Shown in pieces: positions 25,876 to 34,199 of a DNA stretch of 57,744 nt; position 1 is the first letter of the stretch, and the number at the start of each line of letters is the position of its first letter. Below the pieces are notes generated by a model. It ran no database searches, was not told where the DNA came from, and saw only the letters and a list, made by a program, of their open reading frames with translations. The DNA comes from Acidobacteriota bacterium. GTDB lineage: Bacteria; Acidobacteriota; Blastocatellia; Pyrinomonadales; Pyrinomonadaceae. Location: contig JAEZIT010000094.1 of assembly GCA_023436495.1 (NCBI GenBank), forward strand, positions 1 to 57,744, written 5' to 3'. Position numbers and translations under genes: made by a program.

Positions 25876-26619
25876 ATGGAATTCAATCCCAGTAATAATG
25901 TCATTAAGCTCTGTGTTCAAGGTATGGACATGGAAGGAAGAGGGAGGCCTGAAGAAGCTATCAAGCTATTTGTGCAGGCCTGGGACGAAGCGACAAATGA
26001 CTTTGAAAAGTTTACCGCCGCTTATTATGTCGCTCGACACCAAGAGTCAGTTCCCGAGAGGCTGGAATGGCTCCAGAAGGCCTTGCAATTTGCGTTAGAA
26101 ATTGATGACGAAACTGTGAGGGCAGCGTTTCCTGCCGTTTATACGAAAATTGCCGAATGCTATGACGAACTGCACGACCTCGACAAAGCAAAAGTGAATC
26201 GTGAATTGGCTGCTTCGTTCCAGGCGAGTCCGTCTGACAAAGGGCCCTTTTATCACGGAACGAAAGCGGATCTGCAGGTCGGCGACCTGTTAACGCCCGG
26301 CGGCAATTCCAATTACCAACCGGAAGTCGTGATGAACCACATATATTTTACCGCCTTGCCGAATGGCGCAGGCCTTGCCGCGGCCCTGGCCAATGGCGAT
26401 GGCCGCGAACGGGTCTATATCGTCGAACCGACCGGGCCGTTCGAACATGATCCGAACGTCACTAACACGAAATTCCCCGGCAACCCTACCCGCTCATATC
26501 GAAGCGCTGCACCACTACGGATCACCGGTGAAATCGGGGATTGGATAAGACAAACGCCTGAGCAACTTCAGGCATGGCGGGAAAAGCTGGCAAACAGCAA
26601 AGGTGAAATTATTAATTAA
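25876..26619 (+). CDS. arr: rifampin ADP-ribosyltransferase (Arr) with an N-terminal TPR-like domain
   Basis: Arr enzymes inactivate rifamycins by transferring ADP-ribose from NAD. The C-terminal half (about 122-241) matches Arr: GPFYHGTKADLQVGDLLTPG with His127, NHIYFTALPNGAGLAAALA, RVYIVEPTGPFEHDPN and TKFPGNPTRSYRSAAPLRI. Ordinary Arr proteins are only about 140 residues. Here 120 residues come first, forming helical pairs (PEEAIKLFVQAWDEATNDFEKFTAAYYVARHQ, AVYTKIAECYDELHDLDKAKVNREL) like tetratricopeptide repeats. Both halves are in one uninterrupted frame. Resistance itself is inferred and untested. Confidence 0.85.
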   Translation: MEFNPSNNVIKLCVQGMDMEGRGRPEEAIKLFVQAWDEATNDFEKFTAAYYVARHQESVPERLEWLQKALQFALEIDDETVRAAFPAVYTKIAECYDELHDLDKAKVNRELAASFQASPSDKGPFYHGTKADLQVGDLLTPGGNSNYQPEVVMNHIYFTALPNGAGLAAALANGDGRERVYIVEPTGPFEHDPNVTNTKFPGNPTRSYRSAAPLRITGEIGDWIRQTPEQLQAWREKLANSKGEIIN

Positions 26620-26630
26620 TTCCGACAGGG

Positions 26631-27131
26631 ATGGTTAAACTAGAAGCTATGAAACAAGCGAAAAATACGATTTGTCTTTGGTACGAAAAAGACGCGGAAG
26701 AGGCCGCACGATTCTATGCGGAGACATTCCCCGACTCCAGAGTTGACGCCGTGCACAAAGCTCCGGGTGATTATCCGTCCGGAAAACAAGGCGATGTGAT
26801 TACGGTTGATTTTACGGTAATGGGAATTCCCTGCATCGGCCTTAATGGCGGACCGGAGTTTAAACACAGCGAAGCGTTTTCGTTCCAGATCGCGACCGAG
26901 ACTCAAGAGGAAACCGATCGATACTGGAACGCGATCGTCGAGAACGGCGGCCAGGAAAGCATGTGCGGTTGGTGCAAGGACAAATGGGGTGTTTCATGGC
27001 AGATCACGCCGATCGCCTTGACCGAAGGCGTCACCGATCCTGACCCCGCCGTTGCAAAACGCGTTTTCGAGGCAATGATGACCATGCAAAAGATCGACAT
27101 CGCCGCCATCGAGGCCGCGCGTCGCGGCTGA
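26631..27131 (+). CDS. VOC-family (PhnB-like) protein
   Basis: The protein reads NTICLWYEKDAEEAARFYAETFPDS, VDFTVMGIPCIGLNGGPEFKHSEAFSFQI, VENGGQESMCGWCKDKWGVSWQITP and the C-terminal AKRVFEAMMTMQKIDIAAIEAA. These are the blocks of the PhnB/'3-demethylubiquinone methyltransferase-like' branch of the vicinal-oxygen-chelate superfamily. The actual reaction is unknown; the old methyltransferase name is misleading. The start could also be the ATG at 26649, since neither has a clear ribosome-binding site. Confidence 0.85.
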   Translation: MVKLEAMKQAKNTICLWYEKDAEEAARFYAETFPDSRVDAVHKAPGDYPSGKQGDVITVDFTVMGIPCIGLNGGPEFKHSEAFSFQIATETQEETDRYWNAIVENGGQESMCGWCKDKWGVSWQITPIALTEGVTDPDPAVAKRVFEAMMTMQKIDIAAIEAARRG

Positions 27132-27340
27132 ACACAAGGGCCTCTGAGTGGTTCGCGTGCGCATTCTACTATTCTAATGATCGCTATGTTATGACAGGCT
27201 TGATCTAAAAAACTCTCAACCACAAAGACATTTGGCCGCGGGGCGGTAATGCTTTACTATGAGCTGGTCAACGGATCGAGTTCACAGCCGCAGCTAAAGA
27301 CCCGTCGCAAAAAACTTTGAGCGTATAGAGTAGGAGAAAT

Positions 27341-27748
27341 CTGGTACGGATCATTTTGGGGGTCATCATCGGATTCTTTGCCTGGATGATTCTCTGGTTC
27401 GGAGCCGAGCGGATCCTTTCCGCTGTGTGGGAGGAATTCGGCGCACATCAGGCCGCTTTCCAGGCAGCGGTCGAACACGGCGGTCAGTTCGTGCCGATCA
27501 CCAACTTTCTTCTCGTTCATTGCGTCCTGGCGTCGATCGTTTCGTTCATATCCGGAGCTTTTTCGGCACTTTTAGCGCGTGAGAACAAACGCGCGCCGTT
27601 GATACTAGGCCTGATATTGTTGACGATGGGATTGCTGAAGGCAGTTATGTCCTGGACGCTCGTTCCTATTTGGTACAACATTCTATTTATGGCTGTACTT
27701 CTGCCGATGACGATCCTTGGGGGTAAGCTGAAGTCACGTGCTCGGTGA
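27341..27748 (+). CDS. small four-helix membrane protein, paralogue of the 5769 gene
   Basis: The product of about 135 residues closely follows the protein at 5769-6173 from its first residues (MVRIILGVIIGFFAWMILWFGAE) to the GGKLK end. It has four membrane segments and a conserved ENKRAPLILGLILLTMG block. No family name is recognised. Matching the paralogue's N-terminus puts the initiation codon at a CTG (27341-27343) four bases after AGGAG (27332-27336). A TTG at 27356 is the next possible start but is 19 bases from the box. The SRPBCC gene follows 18 bases later. Confidence 0.6.
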   Translation: MVRIILGVIIGFFAWMILWFGAERILSAVWEEFGAHQAAFQAAVEHGGQFVPITNFLLVHCVLASIVSFISGAFSALLARENKRAPLILGLILLTMGLLKAVMSWTLVPIWYNILFMAVLLPMTILGGKLKSRAR

Positions 27749-27766
27749 CAAATACAGAAATATCAT

Positions 27767-28207
27767 ATGTCCGCATTCAACACTTCGCGCGAGATCAATG
27801 CTCCGATCGAAGACGTCTTCGCTGCATTCAGCGATCCCGATCGGCTTGCTCGTTGGTGGGGGCCAACAGGTTTTACCAATACCTTTCACACTTTTGAATT
27901 TAAGACTGGCGGATCATGGGTTTACACTATGCACTCGCCAAACGGCGGGAACCCCGAAAATGAAGGCGTCTTTGAATTGGTCGAACCGCCGCGAAAGCTT
28001 GTAATCCGTCACATTTCGCAGCCGTTGTATCGCCTTACTATCGACCTTGCGCCGGCAGCCACAGGAACGATCATTTCGTGGTCGCAGGTGTTTGATGATG
28101 CGGACGTCGCGGCCCGCGTCGCGAGGATAGTCGTCCCGGCAAATGAGCAAAACCTGGACAAACTCGTCGCCGATGTAGATGCCGCAAGCCGGTTCAGGCA
28201 TCTGTAG
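27767..28207 (+). CDS. SRPBCC (AHSA1-like) protein
   Basis: The 146-residue protein starts MSAFNTSREINAPIEDVFAAFSDPDRLARWWGPTGF and has GGSWVYTMHSPNGGNPENEGVFELVEPPRKLVIRHI. A late-domain IDLAPAATGTIISWSQVF strand follows. It is the same helix-grip family as the two genes at 22299-23283 but a distant member. The ligand is unknown. Its last 14 bases overlap the convergent TRIC-channel gene. Confidence 0.85.
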   Translation: MSAFNTSREINAPIEDVFAAFSDPDRLARWWGPTGFTNTFHTFEFKTGGSWVYTMHSPNGGNPENEGVFELVEPPRKLVIRHISQPLYRLTIDLAPAATGTIISWSQVFDDADVAARVARIVVPANEQNLDKLVADVDAASRFRHL

Positions 28208-28892
28208 GCTGTCGGCCGACGTTGGCCACAGGCAGCTTCCAACCGCGCCTAATAGCGAAAACGCGGATCGCAAAGCATACTGAGGCTCCGGCGACCGCCG
28301 TCGCTGACGGCGGCAGGTTCAGCACGTGGCCGACGACCACGACCGCTGCTCCCGCAAGCGCCGCTACCGCGTAAAGTTCGGTCGGCTGAAGTACGATCGG
28401 CACTTGCCGGATAAGCACGTCACGAAGCATGCCGCCGCCGATACCCGTCAGCATGCCAAGTAACGCCGCCATTGCCGGATTGAGGCCGTAACCGAGCGCC
28501 TTTTGCGTTCCTACTACTGCGAATAGACTAAGGCCTGCCGCATCGAACATTCTTATGGGATTCCTCAATTTCGGCAAGCGGTCCTTTCCCGGATACTTAA
28601 AGAACACAAACAACCCCGCTAGGATTGCGACCGTGAAATAGCGCCAATCGCTGATCGCGGCTGGCGGGACCGCCCCGATCAATAGATCACGAGTAATCCC
28701 GCCCGCGCTCGCCGCGGCAAACGACAGAACCAATACACCAAAAATATCCAAACGCTCGCGCACACCCGCCACCGCCCCGCTAAGAGCGAATACGAATGTG
28801 CCCAGAAGGTCCAGCACAAGCAACGTGCTCGCCGCGTACGCTTTGAATTGAGCCAGCGCTCGTAAGGCTTCTTCGCTGATCGAATTCTCCAT
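28194..28892 (-). CDS. TRIC-type trimeric cation channel (UPF0126/YicG family)
   Basis: The 232-residue membrane protein has two repeats of three helices each. Each repeat carries a glycine-rich signature: SAGGITRDLLIG in the first and GIGGGMLRDVLIRQVPIVL in the second. These are the bacterial TRIC/UPF0126 hallmarks, and homologues form potassium-permeable trimers. The extra N-terminal helix (about 15-40, STLLVLDLLGTFVFALSGAVAGV) is normal. The ATG overlaps the stop of the MFS gene by one base (TAATG), so the two are translationally coupled. Confidence 0.9.
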   Translation of the reverse strand: MENSISEEALRALAQFKAYAASTLLVLDLLGTFVFALSGAVAGVRERLDIFGVLVLSFAAASAGGITRDLLIGAVPPAAISDWRYFTVAILAGLFVFFKYPGKDRLPKLRNPIRMFDAAGLSLFAVVGTQKALGYGLNPAMAALLGMLTGIGGGMLRDVLIRQVPIVLQPTELYAVAALAGAAVVVVGHVLNLPPSATAVAGASVCFAIRVFAIRRGWKLPVANVGRQPTDA

Positions 28893-30391
28893 TAATTCGA
28901 GCGCCCCCCGTCGGTCATCTTTGCTCCTTCCTTTGGTACGGTGAAAGCGATAGCAATTATCGCGACTATGACCATTCCTACATTGAACAGTAGCGCGATC
29001 CCGGCCGCGAATCTAACATCGACATTGTCGGTCCTGCCGATGAAAAGCTCGGAGAGGGGTTCGAATACGAAATGCCCGCCGCTGAGCGATGTGAATATCG
29101 CCGCCGAGATCGCTACGCCAAATGCCGCCCCAAGCGATGATGCCATTTTATAAATACCGGAAGCCGCGCCTGCTTTTTCGTTCGGCACGTTCGACAAAGC
29201 GGCATCCGTCGACGGTGTCGCGTAAAAACCAAGGCCGATGCCGAACAGCGTGAATCCGATGAACGCCACGACCATGTACTGTTCCGCACGGAGGACGGTC
29301 AACGCGGTCATTAAGATCCCGGCAGCAGTGATGGCGCAGCCAAGCAGCATCGGCTTTCGCGGGCCCATTTTTTGCAGGAGCTTTTCGCCGACACGGATCG
29401 TGCTGAGGATGGCGACGAGATAGCCGACGGTCAGCAAACCGGACTGCAGAGATGACAGGCCGGCTCCCTGCTGAACCAATGATAATGCGACGAGAAGCGT
29501 ACCCGCGGCCCCGTTGAGCAGAAAATTCGAAAGCGTTGCTCCGGTGTATGTCTTGTTGCTAAAGAGCCCTAGGTCAACAAACCCGTGCGCATTTCCAAGT
29601 TCGACCCGAAAGAAAATTATGGCGGCAATGACAAAAACGACAACCAGGCCGATCACCGCTGGGCTGAACCATCCCAATGCGGCACCCTGTCCGATGACAA
29701 TATTTACGGCAACCATCGCAACGATGAAAGCTATAAAACCATACCAATCAAACCCACGGTCGTCGGCAGTTGGGGCTTTGCTTTCCGGTGCTCCCCGCAG
29801 GAGCAGGAAACTGAGCACGGCGACGGCGATCGACATCCAAAATATCCATCTCCACCCGATGGTCGACGCAACAACGCCGCCGAAAAGCGCCGATATTCCC
29901 GAGCCACCCCACGATCCGATCGACCAGTAGCTTATTGCGGCCTGACGCTGTTCGCCGTCGAAATAGTCCTTGATCATCGCAAGGGTCGACGGCATTATGC
30001 ACGCAGCCGATAGCCCCTGAATGATGCGGCCGGCCATTAAAAAGCTTGCCGTTCCCGAAGGTGAGAGGGCGATGAGCAACGAACCCAAGATCCCCAGGGC
30101 AAGGCCAACGTACGTTAATTTGACGCGTCCGACGCGGTCCGCGAGGCCGCCCGCCACGACGATGAAGATGCCCGAGAACAATGCCGTTATGCTCACGGCA
30201 AGATTGGTCAGTGTTTCACTGATCCCCAGGTCTTCGCGCATCGTCGGCGCGACGTTCAGAGTTGTCTGCGCAAACAGCCAAAAAGTGACAACGCCAAGGA
30301 CCATTCCGAGGATGAGCCTATTCGCACTTGGATGGCTACTGTTCGCATCTAAATGCCCAATGACGACCACAGAGTCCGGTGTTGATGACAT
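28892..30391 (-). CDS. MFS drug-resistance-type transporter (DHA2-like)
   Basis: The protein of about 499 residues has roughly fourteen hydrophobic segments. MFS signatures are GGLADRVGRVKLTYVGLALGILGSLLIAL (motif A region), GRIIQGLSAACIMPSTLAMIKDYF (motif C-like) and FGIGLGFYATPSTDAAL in the second half. Fourteen helices and the motif set favour the DHA2 branch of proton-coupled drug exporters; the substrate is unknown. GAGG eight bases upstream favours ATG 30391 over a TTG at 30412. It lies between the amidohydrolase and TRIC genes, ten bases after the former. Confidence 0.88.
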   Translation of the reverse strand: MSSTPDSVVVIGHLDANSSHPSANRLILGMVLGVVTFWLFAQTTLNVAPTMREDLGISETLTNLAVSITALFSGIFIVVAGGLADRVGRVKLTYVGLALGILGSLLIALSPSGTASFLMAGRIIQGLSAACIMPSTLAMIKDYFDGEQRQAAISYWSIGSWGGSGISALFGGVVASTIGWRWIFWMSIAVAVLSFLLLRGAPESKAPTADDRGFDWYGFIAFIVAMVAVNIVIGQGAALGWFSPAVIGLVVVFVIAAIIFFRVELGNAHGFVDLGLFSNKTYTGATLSNFLLNGAAGTLLVALSLVQQGAGLSSLQSGLLTVGYLVAILSTIRVGEKLLQKMGPRKPMLLGCAITAAGILMTALTVLRAEQYMVVAFIGFTLFGIGLGFYATPSTDAALSNVPNEKAGAASGIYKMASSLGAAFGVAISAAIFTSLSGGHFVFEPLSELFIGRTDNVDVRFAAGIALLFNVGMVIVAIIAIAFTVPKEGAKMTDGGRSN

Positions 30392-30401
30392 TTCATGAAC
30401 C

Positions 30402-31688
30402 TCACTTTGCAAGATACGTCAAAGCAGCGACCGTGATCGCTTTTGTTCCATTGGATAACGTCGGCTCAATCACCGGCGCGAAGAATTGAGAATGGTTGAC
30501 GGGGATGTCCTGTTCGATCCTTCCGGCTTCGGCGGCCTCGCGATACTTTTGCGGGTCGGTCCCGCCCAGGCCCCAGAATGTGTACGGAACACCAAAAGCA
30601 TCGGGAATGCGGCTGAAGTCTTCGCTTGCGGTTACCTGCCCGAGGTCGAAGACAAGGTCCGGCCCGAAATGACTGCGAAATGCGTCGGTTACAGTTTGTG
30701 TCACCTCGGCGTCGTTTTTGGTCAGAGGGTATTGGTCGAAATATTCGAATTCCGGCGGCCGCGGAGAACCTGACGCTTCGCACTCAGCTCGGACCATGCG
30801 CTCGATGCTCTCGATCATCCGCTGCCTGACGCCCGCGTCATAGGTGCGAAGGTTGGCCAGCAGAACTGCTTTGTCCGGAATGATATTGCTCTTCGAACCG
30901 GCCACGCTGCTGCCTACGGTCAGTACTGCAAATTCGCCGGGCTTGGTCTCGCGTGAAACGATGGTCTGAAGACGGAGGACGACCATTGCGGCCAAAACTA
31001 CCGGATCGACGCTGTTGTGCGGCATCGAACCGTGTGCGCCTTTGCCGTATAAGGTGATGCGGATGCTGTCGCCGGCCGACAGTACGGGGCCTGCATGCAT
31101 GCCTATCTTTCCGGCCGGAAATGCGAGTACATGCTGTGCGAAAGCAACATCGGGTTTTGGGATGCGGTCCTTCAATCCGTCGTCGATCATTGCCTGAGCT
31201 CCGCCGGCAACCTCTTCCGCCGGCTGAAACAGCGCGATCAGGTTGCCGCCCCACGAATTCCGGCCCTTCGCCATGAGTTCCGCCGCACCCAACAGCCAGG
31301 TAACGTGCATATCGTGCCCGCAGGCGTGCGACACCGCGACGGTATTCCCGGCGGCATCGGTCGCTGTCGCCGTCGAAGCATAAGGCACACCCGTGTTCTC
31401 GCGGACGGGAAGTGCGTCCATATCGGCCCGCGCCAGGACGGTCTTGCCGTCCCCATTGCGCAGGATCCCGACAACTCCCGTACCGCCGATTCCTTCGATC
31501 ACCTCGTAACCCAAATCCCTGAGTTTCGACGCAGCGAGCTTTGCGGTGCGTGATTCCTGAAAACTCAGCTCAGGGTTTTTGTGCAAGTCCTTGTAAAGAG
31601 GCTCCTGCCAGGCGGCCGTGGCAGGAAGCTCCGCTAGAACCGAGTCGATCGCCGATTTTGCGGGATTACCGCTTGATCTTTCTGACAT
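30402..31688 (-). CDS. M20D-family amidohydrolase (hippurate hydrolase/IAA-amino-acid hydrolase-like)
   Basis: M20D enzymes hydrolyse N-acyl amino acids with one or two metal ions. The 428-residue protein has NPELSFQESRTAKLA, VLARADMDALPVRENTGVPYAS, the metal-binding SHACGHDMHVTWLLGAAELM, the general-base region LFQPAEEVAGGAQAMI, a dimerisation domain with GAHGSMPHNSVDPV, and a late ligand in NHSQFFAPVIEP. Length is normal. A GAGGTGAG box precedes the ATG. It is the first gene of a three-gene minus-strand operon with an MFS exporter and a TRIC channel, so it may process a compound that the exporter carries (inference). Confidence 0.92.
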   Translation of the reverse strand: MSERSSGNPAKSAIDSVLAELPATAAWQEPLYKDLHKNPELSFQESRTAKLAASKLRDLGYEVIEGIGGTGVVGILRNGDGKTVLARADMDALPVRENTGVPYASTATATDAAGNTVAVSHACGHDMHVTWLLGAAELMAKGRNSWGGNLIALFQPAEEVAGGAQAMIDDGLKDRIPKPDVAFAQHVLAFPAGKIGMHAGPVLSAGDSIRITLYGKGAHGSMPHNSVDPVVLAAMVVLRLQTIVSRETKPGEFAVLTVGSSVAGSKSNIIPDKAVLLANLRTYDAGVRQRMIESIERMVRAECEASGSPRPPEFEYFDQYPLTKNDAEVTQTVTDAFRSHFGPDLVFDLGQVTASEDFSRIPDAFGVPYTFWGLGGTDPQKYREAAEAGRIEQDIPVNHSQFFAPVIEPTLSNGTKAITVAALTYLAK

Positions 31689-31856
31689 CTTTTCTCACCT
31701 CTGACTTCTTTGGAAATGGTGTAAATGGATTGAGTACAACTATATATCAACCAGCGAGACTTGCGCGAAAAACTTTCGGGGCCGGGCATTGGCGAAACTT
31801 TTGCCGTGCCGCTTCGTATGGTTCTGTATTGAATGCTGGATGAAAGGAGCAGCTAA

Positions 31857-32444
31857 ATGTGGGATGAACGCTACAGCGCCGACGAATATGTTTACGGCAC
31901 CGAGCCAAATGAGTTTCTGGCGGCAGAGTTTGGGAATATTCCGAAAGGAAAGATCCTAAGCATCGCCGAAGGCGAGGGCCGCAATGCGGTGTTTCTTGCC
32001 AAACAAGGATACGAAGTAACCGCCGTCGATGGCTCCGCCGTCGGACTTAAGAAGGCGAAGGCACTTGCCGACGCAAATGGCGTGGCGATCGAATTTATTC
32101 ACGCGGACCTCGCCGAATTTGACCTCGGTGAGGAAAAATGGGACGGGATCGTCTCGATATTTGTGCCGCTGCCGTCGGCGGTCAGGCAGCAGCTTTATTC
32201 AAAGCTCGAAAAGGCGTTAAAGCCGAACCGCGTCTTCCTTGTCGAAGCCTACCGTCCCGACCAGATAAAATACGGCACCGGCGGCGGCAGTTCGGCCGAC
32301 ACTATGCAGACGAAAGAGACGCTTACCCGTGAGCTGCCGGGACTTTCGTTCTCGCATCTTGTTGAACTGGACCGTGAAGTGATCGAGGGCAGCCTGCATA
32401 CCGGCATCGGCGCCGTCGTGCAGGGGATCGGTAAGAAAATATAA
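31857..32444 (+). CDS. class I SAM-dependent methyltransferase (TehB-like)
   Basis: The 195-residue protein begins MWDERYSADEYVYGTEPNEFL, the typical start of TehB/thiopurine-like small methyltransferases. It has motif I ILSIAEGEGRNAVFLAKQGYEVTAVDGSA, followed by FIHADLAEFDLGEEKWDGIVSIFVPLP. The usual GxGxGxN glycine triad is replaced by AEGEGRN, normal for this branch. Substrate unknown. An AGGAG box precedes the ATG, and the cupin gene follows 29 bases later. Confidence 0.85.
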   Translation: MWDERYSADEYVYGTEPNEFLAAEFGNIPKGKILSIAEGEGRNAVFLAKQGYEVTAVDGSAVGLKKAKALADANGVAIEFIHADLAEFDLGEEKWDGIVSIFVPLPSAVRQQLYSKLEKALKPNRVFLVEAYRPDQIKYGTGGGSSADTMQTKETLTRELPGLSFSHLVELDREVIEGSLHTGIGAVVQGIGKKI

Positions 32445-32473
32445 TGGGAATATGAGACAATAGACAAAATACT

Positions 32474-32812
32474 ATGTCTAATCAAACCAACGACCCATTT
32501 GATATAGGAAACGCCGCCAGCGCCGCGGCATTGGTCGAAATTCAGCCGGGCGGCGTGGTCAGCCGAACGATCGTCAAGAAAAAGACCGGGACCGTCACGG
32601 TGTTTGCGTTCGACGCGGACGAAGGCCTCAGCGAACACACAACGCCGTTCGACGCTCTTCTGATGAGCCTCGAAGGATCGGCTGACATAACAATCTCCGG
32701 CACGCCGCATCGCCTCCAAACCGGCGATATCATAAAGCTTCCTGCGGGCGAACCGCACGCAGTTAAGGCCGTTTCGCCGTTCAAAATGCTGCTTACCATG
32801 ATCCGCGAATAA
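32474..32812 (+). CDS. small cupin-domain protein
   Basis: The 112-residue single-domain cupin has VVSRTIVKKKTGTVTVFAFDADEGLSEHTTPFDALLMSLEGSADITISGTPHRLQTGDIIKLPAGEPHAV. Motif 1 contributes the His of EHTTPFDALL. Motif 2 contributes PAGEPHAV. The metal and substrate are unknown. Same strand as, and probably co-transcribed with, the upstream methyltransferase gene. Confidence 0.85.
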   Translation: MSNQTNDPFDIGNAASAAALVEIQPGGVVSRTIVKKKTGTVTVFAFDADEGLSEHTTPFDALLMSLEGSADITISGTPHRLQTGDIIKLPAGEPHAVKAVSPFKMLLTMIRE

Positions 32813-32979
32813 GACAGCTCAACCTCGCGGGCTCTGCGCAAAAGTCTACCGAAGCCTAGCCGCTTTGGCGGCGTCAGCCGACGTTAGAATTATTTTTTGA
32901 AGCTGTACAACTTTCGCGGGACGGAACTATACTAACTTTGGGCGTGTAAACACGTTTTGCCCTGATTTAACGCAGTAAA

Positions 32980-33486
32980 ATGAAAAAGCAGGTAGTGGCG
33001 ATAATAGCAGTGGCTCTGGTTCAGGGAGTATTTGTAGGATATACAATGCTGCAGTCGCCGTTGAGCGCGACGATTGCTCCGGTATTGAACGCGTCTCCGT
33101 TCGCTCCGATAGACCTAGCCGATCTGGAAATTCCCGACCCTTTGACCGCTCCCGCGGCCGAATCCGCAGCCGACGCAACCCCGTCGAACCAGCGCCGCGT
33201 CATTAAGACACGTTTCGCTGCCAGGAAAGGCATTTACGCCCGTACAGCAACGCCTCGAACCACGTTCGGCAAGCTTTCCGCCGCGGCTTCGCAGCGGCCC
33301 AAAGAAACCACGCCAAAATTCCCTTTCGAGACGATCGTGATCCGGTATAACGGGCGCCCGGAACCGAGCGAAACATTCGTGGCGGACGCACACGAGCCGA
33401 GGAAACGGTCGCAGCTCGCCAAGGTCGGCCGCGTACTGAAAATGCCGTGGAAATGGGTCAGCGCGATTGGGTCTAAATTGAATTAA
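32980..33486 (+). CDS. hypothetical protein with N-terminal membrane anchor
   Basis: The 168-residue protein begins with a short hydrophobic segment (KKQVVAIIAVALVQGVFVGYTML). A Pro/Ala-rich stretch follows (about 30-70), then a basic tail (RRVIKTRFAARKGIYARTATPRTTFGKL and KRSQLAKVGRVLKMPWKWV). No family is recognised. The anchor suggests a periplasmic or membrane-bound basic protein. The gap to the next gene (33589) is about 100 bases and shows no clear terminator. Confidence 0.6.
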   Translation: MKKQVVAIIAVALVQGVFVGYTMLQSPLSATIAPVLNASPFAPIDLADLEIPDPLTAPAAESAADATPSNQRRVIKTRFAARKGIYARTATPRTTFGKLSAAASQRPKETTPKFPFETIVIRYNGRPEPSETFVADAHEPRKRSQLAKVGRVLKMPWKWVSAIGSKLN

Positions 33487-33588
33487 CGCATATCGAAAGC
33501 GCGTTCCGATGCCCGCGGGCGAGAAAATCTTCCGGTTACCGGCGACATTTGATACCATAAACCAAAGTTCGAATACGGGAGGTACAAG

Positions 33589-34158
33589 ATGTCTGTTAAC
33601 TGGATCACCGACGCCGACGAGGCGTTAAACTCCGCCAAAGAGCAGAACAAACCACTGCTTGTAGATTTCAGCGCTGCACCCGGTTGAGGCGCATGCGTCC
33701 GGCTCGAAGCCGAGTCATACGAGGATGCCGGTCTGGCATCGTTCATCGAAGAGAACTTCATCCCTCTCCACGTCCACGTTAAGGAAAATCCTAAGAATTT
33801 TCACCGGTTCGATGTGTTCTGGACGCCAACCGTTCTAATACTCGACCCGGACGGAAAAGAACGCTGGCGGCTCGAAGGCTATTTGTCGCGCGACGAATTT
33901 CGGGCTCATCTCGAAATGGGGCTGGCGCGGCTTGCACTTTCGCGAAAGGATTGGGCGGACGCGGAGAGCCGTTACGGAGCCGTCGCCGATAACTATCCGG
34001 AATCAAAATACGCCCCACAGGCGGTCTATTATCGAGGCGTCAGCCGCTATTCCGCATCGCATGACGGTGCGGACCTAACGGCAACAGCCGAGGCCCTGGA
34101 AAAAAGCTATCCTGACAGCCAGTGGCGAATGAGGTCCCTGCCCTGGGATGCAAAGTGA
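33589..34158 (+). CDS. probable selenoprotein: thioredoxin-like protein with a U-x-x-C site (TGA codon 33)
   Basis: From the ATG (GGGAGG box at 33577-33582) the frame reads 32 codons (...NKPLLVDFSAAPG). TGA follows at 33685-33687, then GACVRLEAESYED...FIEENFIPLHVHVKENPKNFHRFDVFWTPTVLILDPDGKERW...GYLSRDEF, a complete thioredoxin-like fold with the cis-Pro region WTPT. The TGA stands where the first Cys of the CxxC site is expected, giving U-G-A-C. A helical C-terminal half (RKDWADAESRYGAVADNYPESKYAPQAVYYRGVS) follows, like a TPR unit. Only a 115-residue C-terminal piece is open without read-through, with no start of its own. A hairpin with a GGTCT loop follows at 33724-33740. Confidence 0.8.
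33724..33740 (+). promoter_or_regulatory. SECIS-like hairpin of the thioredoxin-like selenoprotein gene
   Basis: GATGCC (33724-33729) and GGCATC (33735-33740) form a perfect six-base-pair stem with loop GGTCT (33730-33734), the loop also seen at 8778-8782. It begins 43 bases after the TGA, longer than the usual range. An intervening hairpin (33701-33716, GGCTCG-AAGC-CGAGTC) could shorten the effective distance, or could itself be the SECIS. Confidence 0.5.
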
Positions 34159-34199
34159 TCCCGCTCTATACAACAATTCAGCGGATATAACACAGCAAC

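Noticed and set aside
33814..34158. A separate 115-codon gene starting inside the thioredoxin-like region
   Set aside because: It has no ribosome-binding site and begins in the middle of a thioredoxin fold. The upstream ATG with a strong box opens the full frame if TGA 33685 is read as Sec.
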